From Nymphaea colorata (Eukaryota > Streptophyta > Magnoliopsida > Nymphaeales > Nymphaeaceae), in the NCBI RefSeq assembly GCF_008831285.2, contig NC_045147.1, positions 2,630,001 through 2,694,000 of the forward strand: a DNA stretch of 64,000 nucleotides, given 5' to 3'. Under the pieces are notes generated by a model. It saw nothing but the letters and a program-made list of their open reading frames with translations. It was not told the origin of the DNA and did not search any database. Positions 46,431 through 56,879 of this stretch are shown here, piece by piece (the first letter of the stretch is position 1; each line of letters opens with the position of its first letter). Made by a program: the position numbers and the translations under genes.

Positions 46431-48297
46431 ACACAACATTTGCTTCAGAAGATGAGGTAGTATTATTTTTATCTGAAGAAAATAATTATCTTACAGTTCA
46501 GAATGGTGATTCTACATGGATTTTAGATACTGGGGCATCATATCATGCTACATCATGTAGAGAGTTATTCTTATCCTATAGAACAGTTGATTTTAGAGTA
46601 GTTCACATGGGTAATAGTGATACTTCGAAGATTGGAATAGAAGATGTTTGCATTGAAACGAGCACAAAATGCAAGTTGACTTTGAAAGATGTAAGACATG
46701 TTCCAGATCTTAGAATGAATTTGATTTCTGCAGGAAAATTAAGTGAAGAAGGATATTGTACTTCGTTTAATCAGACTGGTTGGAAACTGACAAAGGGGGC
46801 ACTAGTGTTGGCTAGAGGTGACAGATTTGGCTCTTTGTATGGGATAAAGTTTCAAATCAGTAGTGTGGATGTCAATGCAGTTACTGGTGGTACTTCATCA
46901 GATTTGTGGCATAAAAAGTTAGGTCACATGAGTCAAAGAGGAATCAATTTGCTCACGAAGAAGAATTTGTTACCAAAGGCAAATGGTGCACAGTTATCTC
47001 CTTATGATCATTGTTTAGTTGGTAAGTTGCATCGAATTTCCTTTCAGAAAAAGCGCTATTCAAAAACTAAAGAAGTATTAGATTTAGTTTATTCAGATAT
47101 ATGTGGACTTATAAATGTGACATCTAAAGGTGAAACATCTTATTTTGTCACATTTATTGATGATGCATCTAGGAAGGTGTGGGCGTTTACAATTAAAAGC
47201 AAAAGTGAAATAAGTCGTATCTTCATGACTTTTCATGCAGCGGCTGAGTGCGAAACTAGTAAGAAGATGAAGAGACTGTGTACAGATAATGGTGGTGAGT
47301 ACATAGCATCTCCTTTACGAGAGTAATGTCTAAGACATAGTATTAGACATGAAAAGAAAGTTCCATATACTCCACAACATAATGGAGTTGCAGAAATGAT
47401 GAATATAACTATAATTGAGAGAGTTAGAAGTTTGCTATCTAGCTCTAAGTTTGCATAAGTATTTTTGGACAGAGGCAATGCATATTGCAATTTATTTAAT
47501 AAACATGTCTCTTTCAATGCCTCTAGATGGAGATATTTTATAGAGAGTTTGGTCAGATGAAGAGGTTAAGTATGATCACCTCAGAGTTTTTGGTTGCAAA
47601 GCTTTTATGCATGTAACTAAAGATCATAGAACCAAAGTAGATGATAAAGCTATTCCTCTAATATTTCTTGGTCATGCAGATGATGAATTTGGTTACAGGT
47701 TATAGGATCCAAAGAGTGACAAAATCTACAGGAGTCATGATGTTGTCTTTAGAGAGGATCAGACGATTGAAGATGTCATGGGAGACACGAAGTCAGGTGT
47801 GAATGTTAGTAGTGTTCATGAGCCAACCTATGCAAAACCTGAAGAACTTTCATCTGAGCATGGTGAGACTGATGAAGATGTAGAGGAAGAGGAAAGAAAG
47901 TCATATGAGCAATATTATGGCAGTTCAGATTGCAGAAGTGTGTTGCTCTTTCCACTACAGAGTCAGAATATATTGCACCAACTGAAACTTGTAAAGAGTT
48001 GTTGTAGATGAAGAGTTTTCTTCATAATATAGGCCTTAGTCAAAAGACCTATGTGTTGTATTGTGATAGCCAAAGTGTTATACACTTGGCGAAGAATTCA
48101 GCGTTCCACTCAAGGACCAAGCACATTGATGTCAGATATAATTGGATTCGTAATGTGTTTGAGCAAAAACTGTTTCAATTAAAGAAGATACATAAAGAGA
48201 AGAATCCTGCAGATATGAAGACGAAGTCTCTACCTAAAGAGAAACATGACATGTGTAGAGACTTAGTTAGGATGACTGCCTTTAAAGCAGTGTATTA
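46415..48297 (+). pseudogene. Copia pol lacking reverse transcriptase
   Basis: The open segment 46415-47326 carries the aspartic protease (WILDTGASYHAT), the GAG-pre-integrase motif (LWHKKLGHMSQRG) and the integrase core (DICG, TFIDDASRKVWAF, TDNGGEY). A stop ends it; downstream pieces continue integrase (TPQHNGVAEM, RVFGCKAFMHV, FLGHADDEFGYR). Near 47930 the sequence jumps from the acidic post-integrase linker directly into RNase H (KCVALSTTESEYIA, LYCDSQSVIHLAKN, HIDVRYNWIR). About a kilobase that should encode reverse transcriptase is absent. RNase H ends at 48297, close to the polypurine tract. Confidence 0.92.
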
Positions 48298-48350
48298 ATT
48301 TTTGTTCATTTTGCAAGTATGTTCTCTCTCTTAAGGTTGGAGGGAGAGTT

Positions 48351-49039
48351 TGTTGGGACGGGTCCAGCCTCAAGAGAGGACTCGACCCGATCCGACCCGT
48401 CACTTAAGTGACGGGCGGAGGAAAAAGGAGGGCACCCGATGGTGCCCCTTCCTCTCACGTCTCTCTCTTTCTTGGGTTTTCTTTTGGAGAAAAAAGAAAT
48501 GTGAGATCTCTTGTGGCTGCACAACAAGAGGAGAGAAGGAGAAGAGGAAGGCAAGGAAGAGAAGAAGGAGAAATCGCAGCAAGGCACGTGGGTTGATCGG
48601 CACGCCAAGAAGAGAGAGGAAAAACAAAGAAGAAAGAGAAAATGAAGGGAGTCTTTATTGGGTAATTTTTTTCTTGAATCTTTGGGGCTCTTTCTTTCAT
48701 TCGTATAAGAGAGTGTTATTGTTCTCTTGAGTTCACTGTTTTTCTTAAAACAGTAGGGATATTGCTGCAGGTGTATTTGACTCCCTTTCTTGATATATAG
48801 AAAGTCTCTCTTGCCCGTGGTTTTTTACCCCATTATTGAGGGTTTTTCTACATAAATTGGTGTCTCATGTTTTTCTGCATTTTTAGCATATATTTTGATA
48901 TATATATTGCTGCAATATTGGTGTTGGAAACTCGATCTTATGCTCGCAGCCCTGTGATTTCGATTTTCAGCAGTTTTGTATTGGTTTGGCCTCTTTTATT
49001 GTTGTTGAATCATTCTTTTTGGAGAATACGACTATAACA
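48351..49039 (+). repeat. 3' LTR of the Copia element
   Basis: 689 bp, TG...CA ends, preceded by the polypurine tract at 48333-48348 and followed by the ATTAA target duplication. The TATA-like string of the 5' LTR is altered here (TATATAGAAAG). Confidence 0.93.
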
Positions 49040-49540
49040 ATTAAAGCCAAAAAAGAAGAGCCCAGCCTGCAAAAAATCCCATGATACAAAGCCATAAGCT
49101 CTAGCAATATCCATTTTCAGACGTAGCACCCCTTGGTTACTCCTGCTGAGTCGGTCCCCATGTTCATTAGCCACTAGAATTTGGTCATGGATAACTCTCT
49201 TTTTGGTAAAGGTTCCCTGGTTGGTCAACCTCTGGCCAAAAAGTTCCCTGGTTCTTCAACCTTTCTCTAACTGATTATAAGGGTCCCTAGCCAATTCACT
49301 TATGATCCCAAACTTTTTTTAATTTCATTTCCTAAGATCTCTCTTGACATTACTAAGCCTTCTGATAACCCTTAACATCAGACAACCCTCCATCCTCTGA
49401 TTCCAAGCTGCAGCCATCACTGTTCTCGCTTCTGAGACTAACACCTATGGTTTATACAAATAGAACCTCCGCCTCTTAAGTTCCTTGCTCCTGTTCGACT
49501 GCAGAAATACAATAAGAGCCCTACAATCTGACATTGGTAT

Positions 49541-49950
49541 TGTTGGAGTGAAGGCAGCAGAACGACATCTCACTCTCCTCAACTGATTCACCACCGGGTG
49601 CTCTAGTATTGTTCTTCAAGTAGCTGACAATAGAGATGGAAGAGAAAGAGACAAGTAAGAAGATGAAGTAAAAGAGCAAGTAGAAACTGTCAGATTTAGG
49701 GTTTCCTTCTAAGGGGCTCCTCTTAGGTAATCTTCAAGAGATTGAACCCTAACACAAAGTATTGCTGGGCATAAATAGGCCAGCCCCTTAGGTTTTTCCC
49801 AAAGCCCAGCGGCTGTTAGTGTGAGAGATTTTTTAGGAAAAAAGCATAGATTAAAATGAACTTTATCTAGTAAAAAGTTGCTGAGTTAATCTCGAAACTA
49901 CAAGGCAGTTATGAGATATTCGGATAGGGCTCGGTGGCCACTATCCAACA
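49541..49950. mobile_element. Solo LTR, 410 bp, target duplication GGTAT
   Basis: It starts TGTTGGAGTGAAGG and ends CACTATCCAACA, with perfect TGTTGG/CCAACA terminal inverted repeats. It is flanked by GGTAT on both sides (49536-49540 and 49951-49955). It interrupts the LINE between its endonuclease and its linker. No primer-binding site, polypurine tract or coding sequence accompanies it. Confidence 0.88.
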
Positions 49951-50139
49951 GGTATAACTGTAGACTCTACCTTACAACAGCCAGTAATCTATTCAACCCA
50001 TTTCCCATTGACAAAGATACTGTCGATTCTGCTTTGAACTAAATCTTCTTCCCTTCTTCTGTTACTCCATGTGAAGCTGCTATCGAGATCCATAATCTCC
50101 CGCAGATCACACCTATTGATAAAAGCATTAAACGAGTTA

Positions 50140-50789
50140 CAGGATAGGAAACACCAGATCTAAAATTTGGTGCAATCAAATGTAGCCTTATTGGGGGTAC
50201 TATAATATACGACGCATATACTTTACGCACTTATAGGGACTCACATAATGAAAGAAAAATAGTTACCCTTTATTTCTCAATATAGTGGCTTGACTTATCA
50301 TAGTTAGCAGAACATAGACATTATGTCTCACGGGCTATGACAAATAACATAAAAAAAAATGTCACTAAGGGTCAAACTTTTCCTTGAGAATCGACTATCG
50401 TAGCTAAAAATGTCAACTCCTTACTCTGTCAATTTGAGTTATCCGTGACTTTGGCAGGTTATGCTAATGTGTAAGAAGAGTCCCAAATATAGGACATCAT
50501 TATCAACATATTGAGACAGTGTAAGATTGGTGTATGATGATATTTCTAACTTATTCTTTTCATTCAGGTTATTTAATATCTTTGAGAACTTAAAAACACC
50601 ATTTCAAGAATGTTTGGATGACACTAAAACTTGTTTTTCTCACCATTGCAAGAATGTTTGGATGACATTAAAACTTGGTTTTGACAAACCTGATTTTCAC
50701 AAATTACTCAAAAAACCTGATTCCCCCAAGTTTTTTAGGCAAAATTGATTTTTGCCTCTAAACAACACAATTGAGTTTGAAGACGGTTG
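50140..50789. other. Intergenic stretch, no supported gene
   Basis: Possibly more decayed LINE sequence at its left edge. The word CAAGAATGTTTGGATGACA(C/T)T occurs twice near 50610 and 50650. No gene was recognised. Confidence 0.45.
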
Positions 50790-51134
50790 GGATGTCAATA
50801 TATGACTTGGATTGAATATTTAATCGAATCATTCTGAAAAAATCGGATATAGAAAAAAATTTAGTATCTAATTAAAAAATCAGATCGGGTTCGGATTTAA
50901 GAAATGACATCTGATGAGATTTGGATTTAGATAAATATCATATATTGTCTTTTGAAAATAGGCCGGATTTGGTTCAAAATTCGGATTGGATTTAATTTTT
51001 AAAATCAGATTAATTCGAGTATGACTTTTCTTCAGTCACATTCAGATCCATATTTAAACATGAGCATTTGAATATATGAAAAAACCGAATGCAGTTAAGA
51101 GTATAGCTGATTGAAATCCCATCTATTAACATCC
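50790..51134. mobile_element. AT-rich miniature inverted-repeat element, best copy of its family
   Basis: The left end is GGATGTCAAT (50790-50799) and the right end ATTAACATCC (51125-51134), nine of ten bases complementary. The 345-bp interior is rich in GGATTTGGATT/AGATTCAG-type words shared with relics at 3053, 35391, 40190 and 51583. No coding capacity and no certain target duplication. Confidence 0.55.
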
Positions 51135-51153
51135 ACTAAAAGTATGCGGAACA

Positions 51154-51512
51154 CTAAACACAAACACATGATCCAAACCCTATCGCCACTGGCGATCTTC
51201 CATCTGTTTGTTCCCCCATTAAACCCCACGGCATTGACGATCTTCTCTCACAAAGCGCAGAAACCCCAACTTCCTGTAATCCTGTTCCCCCTCCCGCTTC
51301 GCGAACCACAATCCTTTTCTTTTGCAATCCAAACCCGCTAGCGTTTTTAACAGGAAACCCTTCAGGCTTCAAGCTGTTCGACGGTCCGATTAAGTTCTCC
51401 GGCGAACTCCTATTTCCGAGACTGCCAAGCTGCGATGATAAGCTCTCAACCATTCTTCACCAGCAACCACATGTGGAGCAGCCCCTCTGTTGCTGCCTCG
51501 GGCAAATAATCA
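51154..51512 (-). pseudogene. Unidentified broken reading frame, copy B
   Basis: The minus strand is open over about 100 codons (SLGNRSSPENLIGPSNSLKP, then KNASGFGLQKKRIVVREAGG) and is the duplicate of 39654-40126. Comparing the two suggests an ancestral N-terminal region of more than 100 residues. Neither copy has downstream exons that I can identify, and the family is not recognised. Confidence 0.35.
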
Positions 51513-51582
51513 GATTCCTTCTAACTCCAATGTTTCCCCAATAGGAGGTAGTGGTCAATTAGAATATAGTTCGGGCTGGGGA

Positions 51583-51990
51583 TGTCAATAAATCCAACTT
51601 AAATCTAATATTAATCCGCACATATATATATATATATATATGATTAACAAGTTGGATAGGATTTGGATTTAAGAAATAATATTCCACTAGATTCAAGTAA
51701 ATATGTGGTCGGATTCTATTCGGATATGATATAGTTTTAAATAAACAGTCTATATTCAAGTTGGATAGGATTTGGATTTAAGAAATAATATTCCACTAGA
51801 TTCAAGATTCAAGTAAATATGTGGTCGGATTCTATTCGGATATGATATAGTTTTAAATATATAGTCAATATTCAATGTCCACATATTACAAAAGTTGTGT
51901 TTAATATCTCACAATTCGGTCGGATTCAGATTCAGAGAATAATCCAAATCGTACTAAATCCAATATGACCGATCCGGATTCTTTCCAAAT
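51583..51990. mobile_element. AT-rich miniature element with internal duplication
   Basis: It opens GGGGATGTCAATAAATCC, the family end also found at 50790. Inside, a roughly 105-bp segment starting GTTGGATAGGATTTGGATTT occurs twice (near 51652 and 51761), with a TA microsatellite before the first. Confidence 0.5.
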
Positions 51991-52270
51991 CCATCAGAGT
52001 CCAGGATCCTACCCGGAACACGCTTGGTAAATAAACAATGTAAAAGCAGCGCTAAGAATTCCTCCCCATTTCTTCTGAGCTTCCGTGGCGTTCAGAGTTT
52101 CTCACAACATGTGGAAAACCGGTGACCGCTGAAGATAAAATAGCATTTTACCGGATAACTTGATCCAGGAAAATTCTCTGCTCTCGGAACGATCTTTCCT
52201 TCTGTCGCCCATATAAATGACTAACCCCTCTACTGTAGTCATCATCTTCGGCTCGCACAGAGGGCAAAGC

Positions 52271-52779
52271 ATGATGAAAGGAAGCAAACCGCCGCCACAT
52301 CTGCTCACAGCTCTCACCAGCTTCACCTTCACCTTCCTTTGCTGCAAGCAACCGATTACAGTCTCTGCCCTCGACGCGGCTAATCTAATGGATTCTCATG
52401 GGCATCTGCATCATTGCTTGTGTAATCTGCTTCTCCCTCTTCAAGCTGCCTGAAGAAGCAAAGCAATTAGACGAATTTGGCTACCACATTATGCAATCAT
52501 GCCGGAAACAATGGATGTAGGAAGAGGGACAGGAACGGAAGGCGACGAAGCACATCTACGGGAGGAGGATGTCAGCATTGCAGCAGGGGAAGACGGCCAC
52601 ACTTGACGGCAAACCATGAAAAGCAAAAAGAAGGTGAAACGAACGGGAACATTGCATTGTGGTATATGAGTGCGTCGAAGAGGCGGAAGGCATGGATGAA
52701 TTCAACAAGAGGGTAGAAGAATTCATAAAGAAATTTCACAAACAAATTGAATCAGAGGAGCTCACAAAGGACCTGTAAA
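52271..52779 (+). pseudogene. Broken duplicate of the DUF761-like gene (copy B)
   Basis: It starts ATGATGAAAGG like the intact gene and matches it for about 40 codons. About 25 bases are missing after the GCGGCTAATCTAATGGA string, where the intact gene continues into its membrane helix. That shifts the frame to a stop, and further indels follow. The C-terminal motif is still readable in another frame (EFNKRVEEFIKKFHKQIESE). Promoter-proximal sequence and TATA-like box are also retained. Confidence 0.85.
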
Positions 52780-53574
52780 ATGATCTGAAAGTGTACAAAT
52801 ACCTTGTAGCTTGTAGCTGCAAAAGGGTCCAATGCTTGATGAAGAACATAATTAAAAACAGATCAGTTGCTCTCTTGCTTCCCCGAGTAGCCACATGTGA
52901 GCAAGTTGCCCACACCAACTTTTTAATTATTTTTTTATTTTTACATTAAGAAATTTAATATTTATTTTATATATATATAGGTGCTCTTCTACATATAAAT
53001 GTTTATAAACAATGTCTCTTCAACTAATTTTTCTGGTTCCACCACTGCCAATTAAGAAAGTACCTCTAGTTCATGAGCATATGGTTTATCCATCCTGTTC
53101 TCAATTTTGGCAGCGACCTTGCCTTCACTTTTGTTTTTCTTCTTCCCTTTCAGTTCTTTGGTTTTGTAAGGGATTTTTGAGACATGCCGAATTCATTCAT
53201 TACGTTTAGGTTAGATGGAGATTGCATATACCAAATCTCCTAAAGTTGATCATGGAGTAGATTATGAGTTTTAGAATTTTGATTCCGAAATTAATTAAAA
53301 TTTTAGAAACAATGAAACGAAAATTCCAATTCTAATTTCCTTTTGTGTTTGATAGTTTGAAGTTTTGATGATGTGTTTGATAAAACATAAGTAAAATTCT
53401 AGAATTAATGTTATTTACATGGATCTGGGTCTACCAATACGGTGGAAAAGTCAGGAATGGTTTTTCAAGTGCTTAAAAATTGCATGGGCTTGTAAATGCT
53501 AAATGTGTGGTGGCGCGGGGCAACTGATGAATAGTATGTCATGGAATTACCATTCGGAAGGATTCGATCATGCA

Positions 53575-54880
53575 TATAGACAACAATCGAATCACACAAT
53601 GAATAATACCTCAACGTCGGTCATCATGATACTAATCTCTATAGTATGTATTTTTTTTTAAAAATTTTTTATTTTATTTTATTTTTCTAAATAACAATTT
53701 ATTATTGGTAATTATTTGTTTTTCTAAACTGAAAAACTAAGTAGCTAACTATTCATTATGTAAGACTAAGGATGTTCAACGAGTTTATCCATCTTAAACT
53801 TGACTTGAGACGAGACGAGCTCCAACTAATAAACTCAAGTTCGAGTTGAGCTCTAAGCACTAGAGCAGACTTGGAGCTGCTCAAGCTTGGCTTGAAGTCG
53901 AGTGGGCATAATAGTTTTAAGAATGCCCACATCAACACTTAATTATACAAAATTTAACTGTTATTTTTTATTGTTTATTTATTTATATGCAAATAAATTG
54001 GTAAAATATTTTAATCAAAGTCGATTTGTAATTCACTCAGTTGCAGTGGTGGAGCCAGAATTTTTTAGCTACGGGGCACTGTTATAGAAATTACATCATT
54101 TTTTAAGGGGCATAATATATATAAATAAGTAAATAATTGATATCTAAAAAATAAATAAAAATTTTGTCCAGTCTATATGTAGCTGTGCTATTGCTCCGTT
54201 GAATAATGAATCTCATTTTTACCAAACTTAGTTAATACTACGGGCACAATTTTTCATGTGCTAATATGATTAATGACTAAAATGCTCTTTGTTCAAAGAA
54301 TTTTTTTTGCAAAAACAAAATTAAAATAAAAAAATTAAACAGATTACGAAAGATATTTTTTTAATAAATTATCAAAATATCTTTTCCCTCCTTAGTGTAC
54401 GGTGCAAGTAACTTTCTCTTTTATCTTTAGATTAACATAAGTGAAGAGGGTGTCGAGGAAAGAGGTATGACGGCTTTTAAGGTGAAAAAGATACACATAC
54501 TCTTTCCCACGTACCCTTTCCCACCGACTTAAAAGTTCCCTCCCAAGCCTAAAAGGTGGGCTTGTTATGGTCTCGCATGGTCATGCACATACGCGTAAAC
54601 CGTCTTTTCTAGAGCCAACTCTTTTGGGTCTTATAAAGGTGTTGATGTTACTATGAAGTTGATGTGATCAAATAATGAAAATAACGTCAGCAAACTTCAT
54701 TTGTTCCTTCTGCTGAGTCAAAGATCACTAACTTCTCTTTCCATTGTATACACACGGACATACCAAAATATCTCGGACTACTTTTTTTTATGTGACATCG
54801 AATACCATTTTACTTAGTCCAGCATTGCAGGTATAATCATCAAGCAAATGATATATAATAACTCAACAGCATTAGACCTA
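53575..54880. other. AT-rich spacer, no gene
   Basis: A GAGCTCGA-type relic lies at 53758-53900 and a hAT-like insertion at about 54041-54204. From about 54205 the sequence is shared with 59170-59890. No coding evidence. Confidence 0.5.
54041..54204. mobile_element. hAT-like insertion present in only one tandem copy
   Basis: Where copy 2 reads AATTCACTAAGTTGAATCTC uninterrupted (near 59160), copy 1 has about 160 extra bases. They begin CAGTGGTGGAGCCAGAA, a typical end of GGCGGAGCCAG hAT-like miniature elements, and finish ATTGCTCCGTTG. Absence from the sister copy defines an empty site. A clean 8-bp target duplication is not seen. Confidence 0.55.
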
Positions 54881-54889
54881 ATTAACTGC

Positions 54890-56879
54890 TCATGTTTTAT
54901 ACATCCAGCGCCTTATTTAATCTAACAGCAGATTTGAGATCCAAGATTTTCAAATCCGTGTGGATCTCGGACTGCCGAGGCAATGAAGCAAGGGCTAAGT
55001 TCTTATCTAAAAGATTCATTCAAACTAAGGTGGTGGTTCACAAGAGGCAAAGCCATCTTCATTTCCACTGCTCACAGGGTATAGTTTTGGGACTTAGGTG
55101 GTCATATGGTACACCCTTTAGCTTGAGTGTCACAAGTGTTATTATTTGCAGTTTAAAAGAGTAATATCCATGGGAATCAAATTGCTGAGTAGCTATACTG
55201 TGCCCTCAGGGCCATTCAAACTAACATTATTTAAACAAAAGTTAGGACACTGGATCTTTCTCAACAGATCTAAATAAACTATCCAAATTCAACTCTTCAC
55301 ATTCGACCTTTCGTTCCTCTTACTTATAGGTTTGAGTTGGCACCCAGCTCTGAATTCAATAGTCCGCTAGCTCCACTTTGACTACTCCTGCCCTGGTGCC
55401 ATTTACCTTCAAAAGAATGGGGGGTCATCCTGTATTCAGCGGTTCAAGAGAATAAGGTTGAACTAACTCACTATCACCGTTTTCTCTTGTTTATTTGGGT
55501 TGGTCATGAACCTTCCCTGAAACAAGCAACTTCACATTCTAGGTGAGCTGTGTTGGGACTTAGGTGAACTTAACTGTTTAACTTGAGAGTAGTGACTGTC
55601 ACATTTTGGAGTTCAGATGAATAATATCTACGAGAATCAAACTGACGTACATAACAACTCTACATTCAAAAAGCATAGTCTTGTACAGATGTATAGTATT
55701 TATCTCCCCATATCATCAAACGGATATTCACCTCTCCGTTGACCTTACAAAATCACATGTGTCCATTTCGAGGCCTAAAATCCTAAGACGTTGATGATTT
55801 GAAAGGAGAAACTAAGGTTTTCCTACTGCCTAGCTTTTCATAATAAATTAAACTAAGATTTTTTTGCATCTAATAAGTGGGCCAGCTGCCTTTCTTCACA
55901 ATCAAGAGGGTTGCTCTTCCCCATGGGAAAATGCTGTTCCATTTAATAGAATAAAGTACCTTTTACAGGAAGAAGACAGCAACACAAAGACTAAGACCAC
56001 GAAACATGAGAAGCAATGACGACCACTATAAACTGTTTGATAAGACTAAATTGAACAACTCTCACACCAAACATCTGTGTAATTAAGATGGGTGGGCTTG
56101 GCAACAAAATCCAAAAGTTTAGACACAACTTCTCATTATGGTGTTGATGTCATCGGAACGTCAGAAAACTCGAGCAATTCCATTAGGGAGTTCTATTATT
56201 GTTTCTCCCAAGCGGTAGATCACTGAAATTCCCTTTCCTTTGTATGTAGACTCGTGGGGAAACACAGATACATTCCAAAAAAAATGGGACTCCTTTGCAT
56301 ATAGTCTCGCATTGTTGGTATAGTCTTATAATTCATCTAGTAGAGAATACATAATAAAATCGACAAAATCAACCATCATAACTAACAGCTTAATCAGGAA
56401 ATGTAGATTCATGGCGAAAGAAATCCACTGCTTAACCCAATACTTTCTGTGCAGGGGATGCACAGACAGACTCTTATGTATTCTTACAAAAAAGCATCGG
56501 CGACTACCACTGGCGCACGAGGCAAAAAAAAAAAGAAACTTCTACATCGAGGGTTTCCTATGACCCAAACCAAACCTTTCAGGCACTGAAACCCTCTGCG
56601 TTTGAGGGTTTGGGTTCTCGAAAACCCGCTGCTCAAAGGCTTTTATGCAACTAAAACCCTCTACATCGAGGGTTAAGTTGCTTGAAATCCTCAACGCAAA
56701 GAGTTTCAGTACTGAAAGGTAGAAAGAGAAAGGAGGGAGACATAGACAGAGAGACATAGTAAGAAAAACATGATATTGTCATGGATACATGCCTGTGACC
56801 ATTCATGTATGTTCTTGTATTACGATCATATAAAATAAGGGCATAGAATCAGTACCATTTGTTTGAGGATTGTTTCATT
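54890..56879. other. Duplicated non-coding block, no gene
   Basis: Shared with 59900-61740 at high similarity with many small indels. Short frames (for example 54892-55164) are not conserved as frames between the copies, which argues against coding. Confidence 0.55.
56541..56706. repeat. Cluster of AAACCCTC / GAGGGTTT words able to form hairpins
   Basis: The words AAACCCTC and GAGGGTTT occur repeatedly in both orientations, including CTACATCGAGGGTTT twice. The strand could fold on itself. The equivalent block in the second tandem copy is at 61405-61570. AAACCCT is also the telobox/telomere word. Minus-strand frames over the block are not conserved enough to call. Confidence 0.5.

Larger units (their letters stand above)
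44901..49039 (+). mobile_element. Ty1/Copia retrotransposon with internal deletion
   Basis: Two long terminal repeats start TGTTGGG and end TATAACA; the element is flanked by the 5-bp duplication ATTAA (44896-44900 and 49040-49044). A primer-binding site (CGGTATCAGAGCCA, 45591-45604) follows the 5' LTR and a polypurine tract (AAGGTTGGAGGGAGAG) precedes the 3' LTR. The interior encodes Gag, protease, integrase and RNase H in Copia order, but the reverse transcriptase between integrase and RNase H is missing and several stops interrupt gag and pol. At 4.1 kb it is short for an autonomous Copia element. It could move only with help in trans. Confidence 0.95.
43330..50135 (-). mobile_element. L1-type LINE, fragmented and nested with three LTR elements
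   Basis: Read on the minus strand the pieces follow plant L1 order. At 50135-49985 is the C-terminal endonuclease (DLREIMDLDSSFTWSN, then QSRIDSIFVN). At 49535-49330 is the linker (KRRRFYLYKP, then MEGCLMLRVIRRLSNVKRDL). At 49230-49045 is reverse transcriptase (VIHDQILVANEHGDRLSRS and LKMDIARAYGFVSWDFLQAG). At 44895-44580 RT continues, and at 43846-43335 come the RT thumb/C-terminal parts (GIELGWGTHSLPLMYLGIPL, LIEEFGKRLAGWK). Gaps between pieces are exactly the three LTR-type insertions. Stops and frameshifts make it non-functional. The FADD catalytic region could not be read intact. Outer limits are approximate. Confidence 0.8.
51160..53570. repeat. Segmental duplication, copy B (holds the broken DUF761-like gene)
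   Basis: Colinear with 39780-42860 but lacking several hundred bases found there (about 40600-41290) and carrying its own miniature element at about 51583-51990. Similarity continues past the gene to about 53570. Limits are by eye. Confidence 0.72.
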
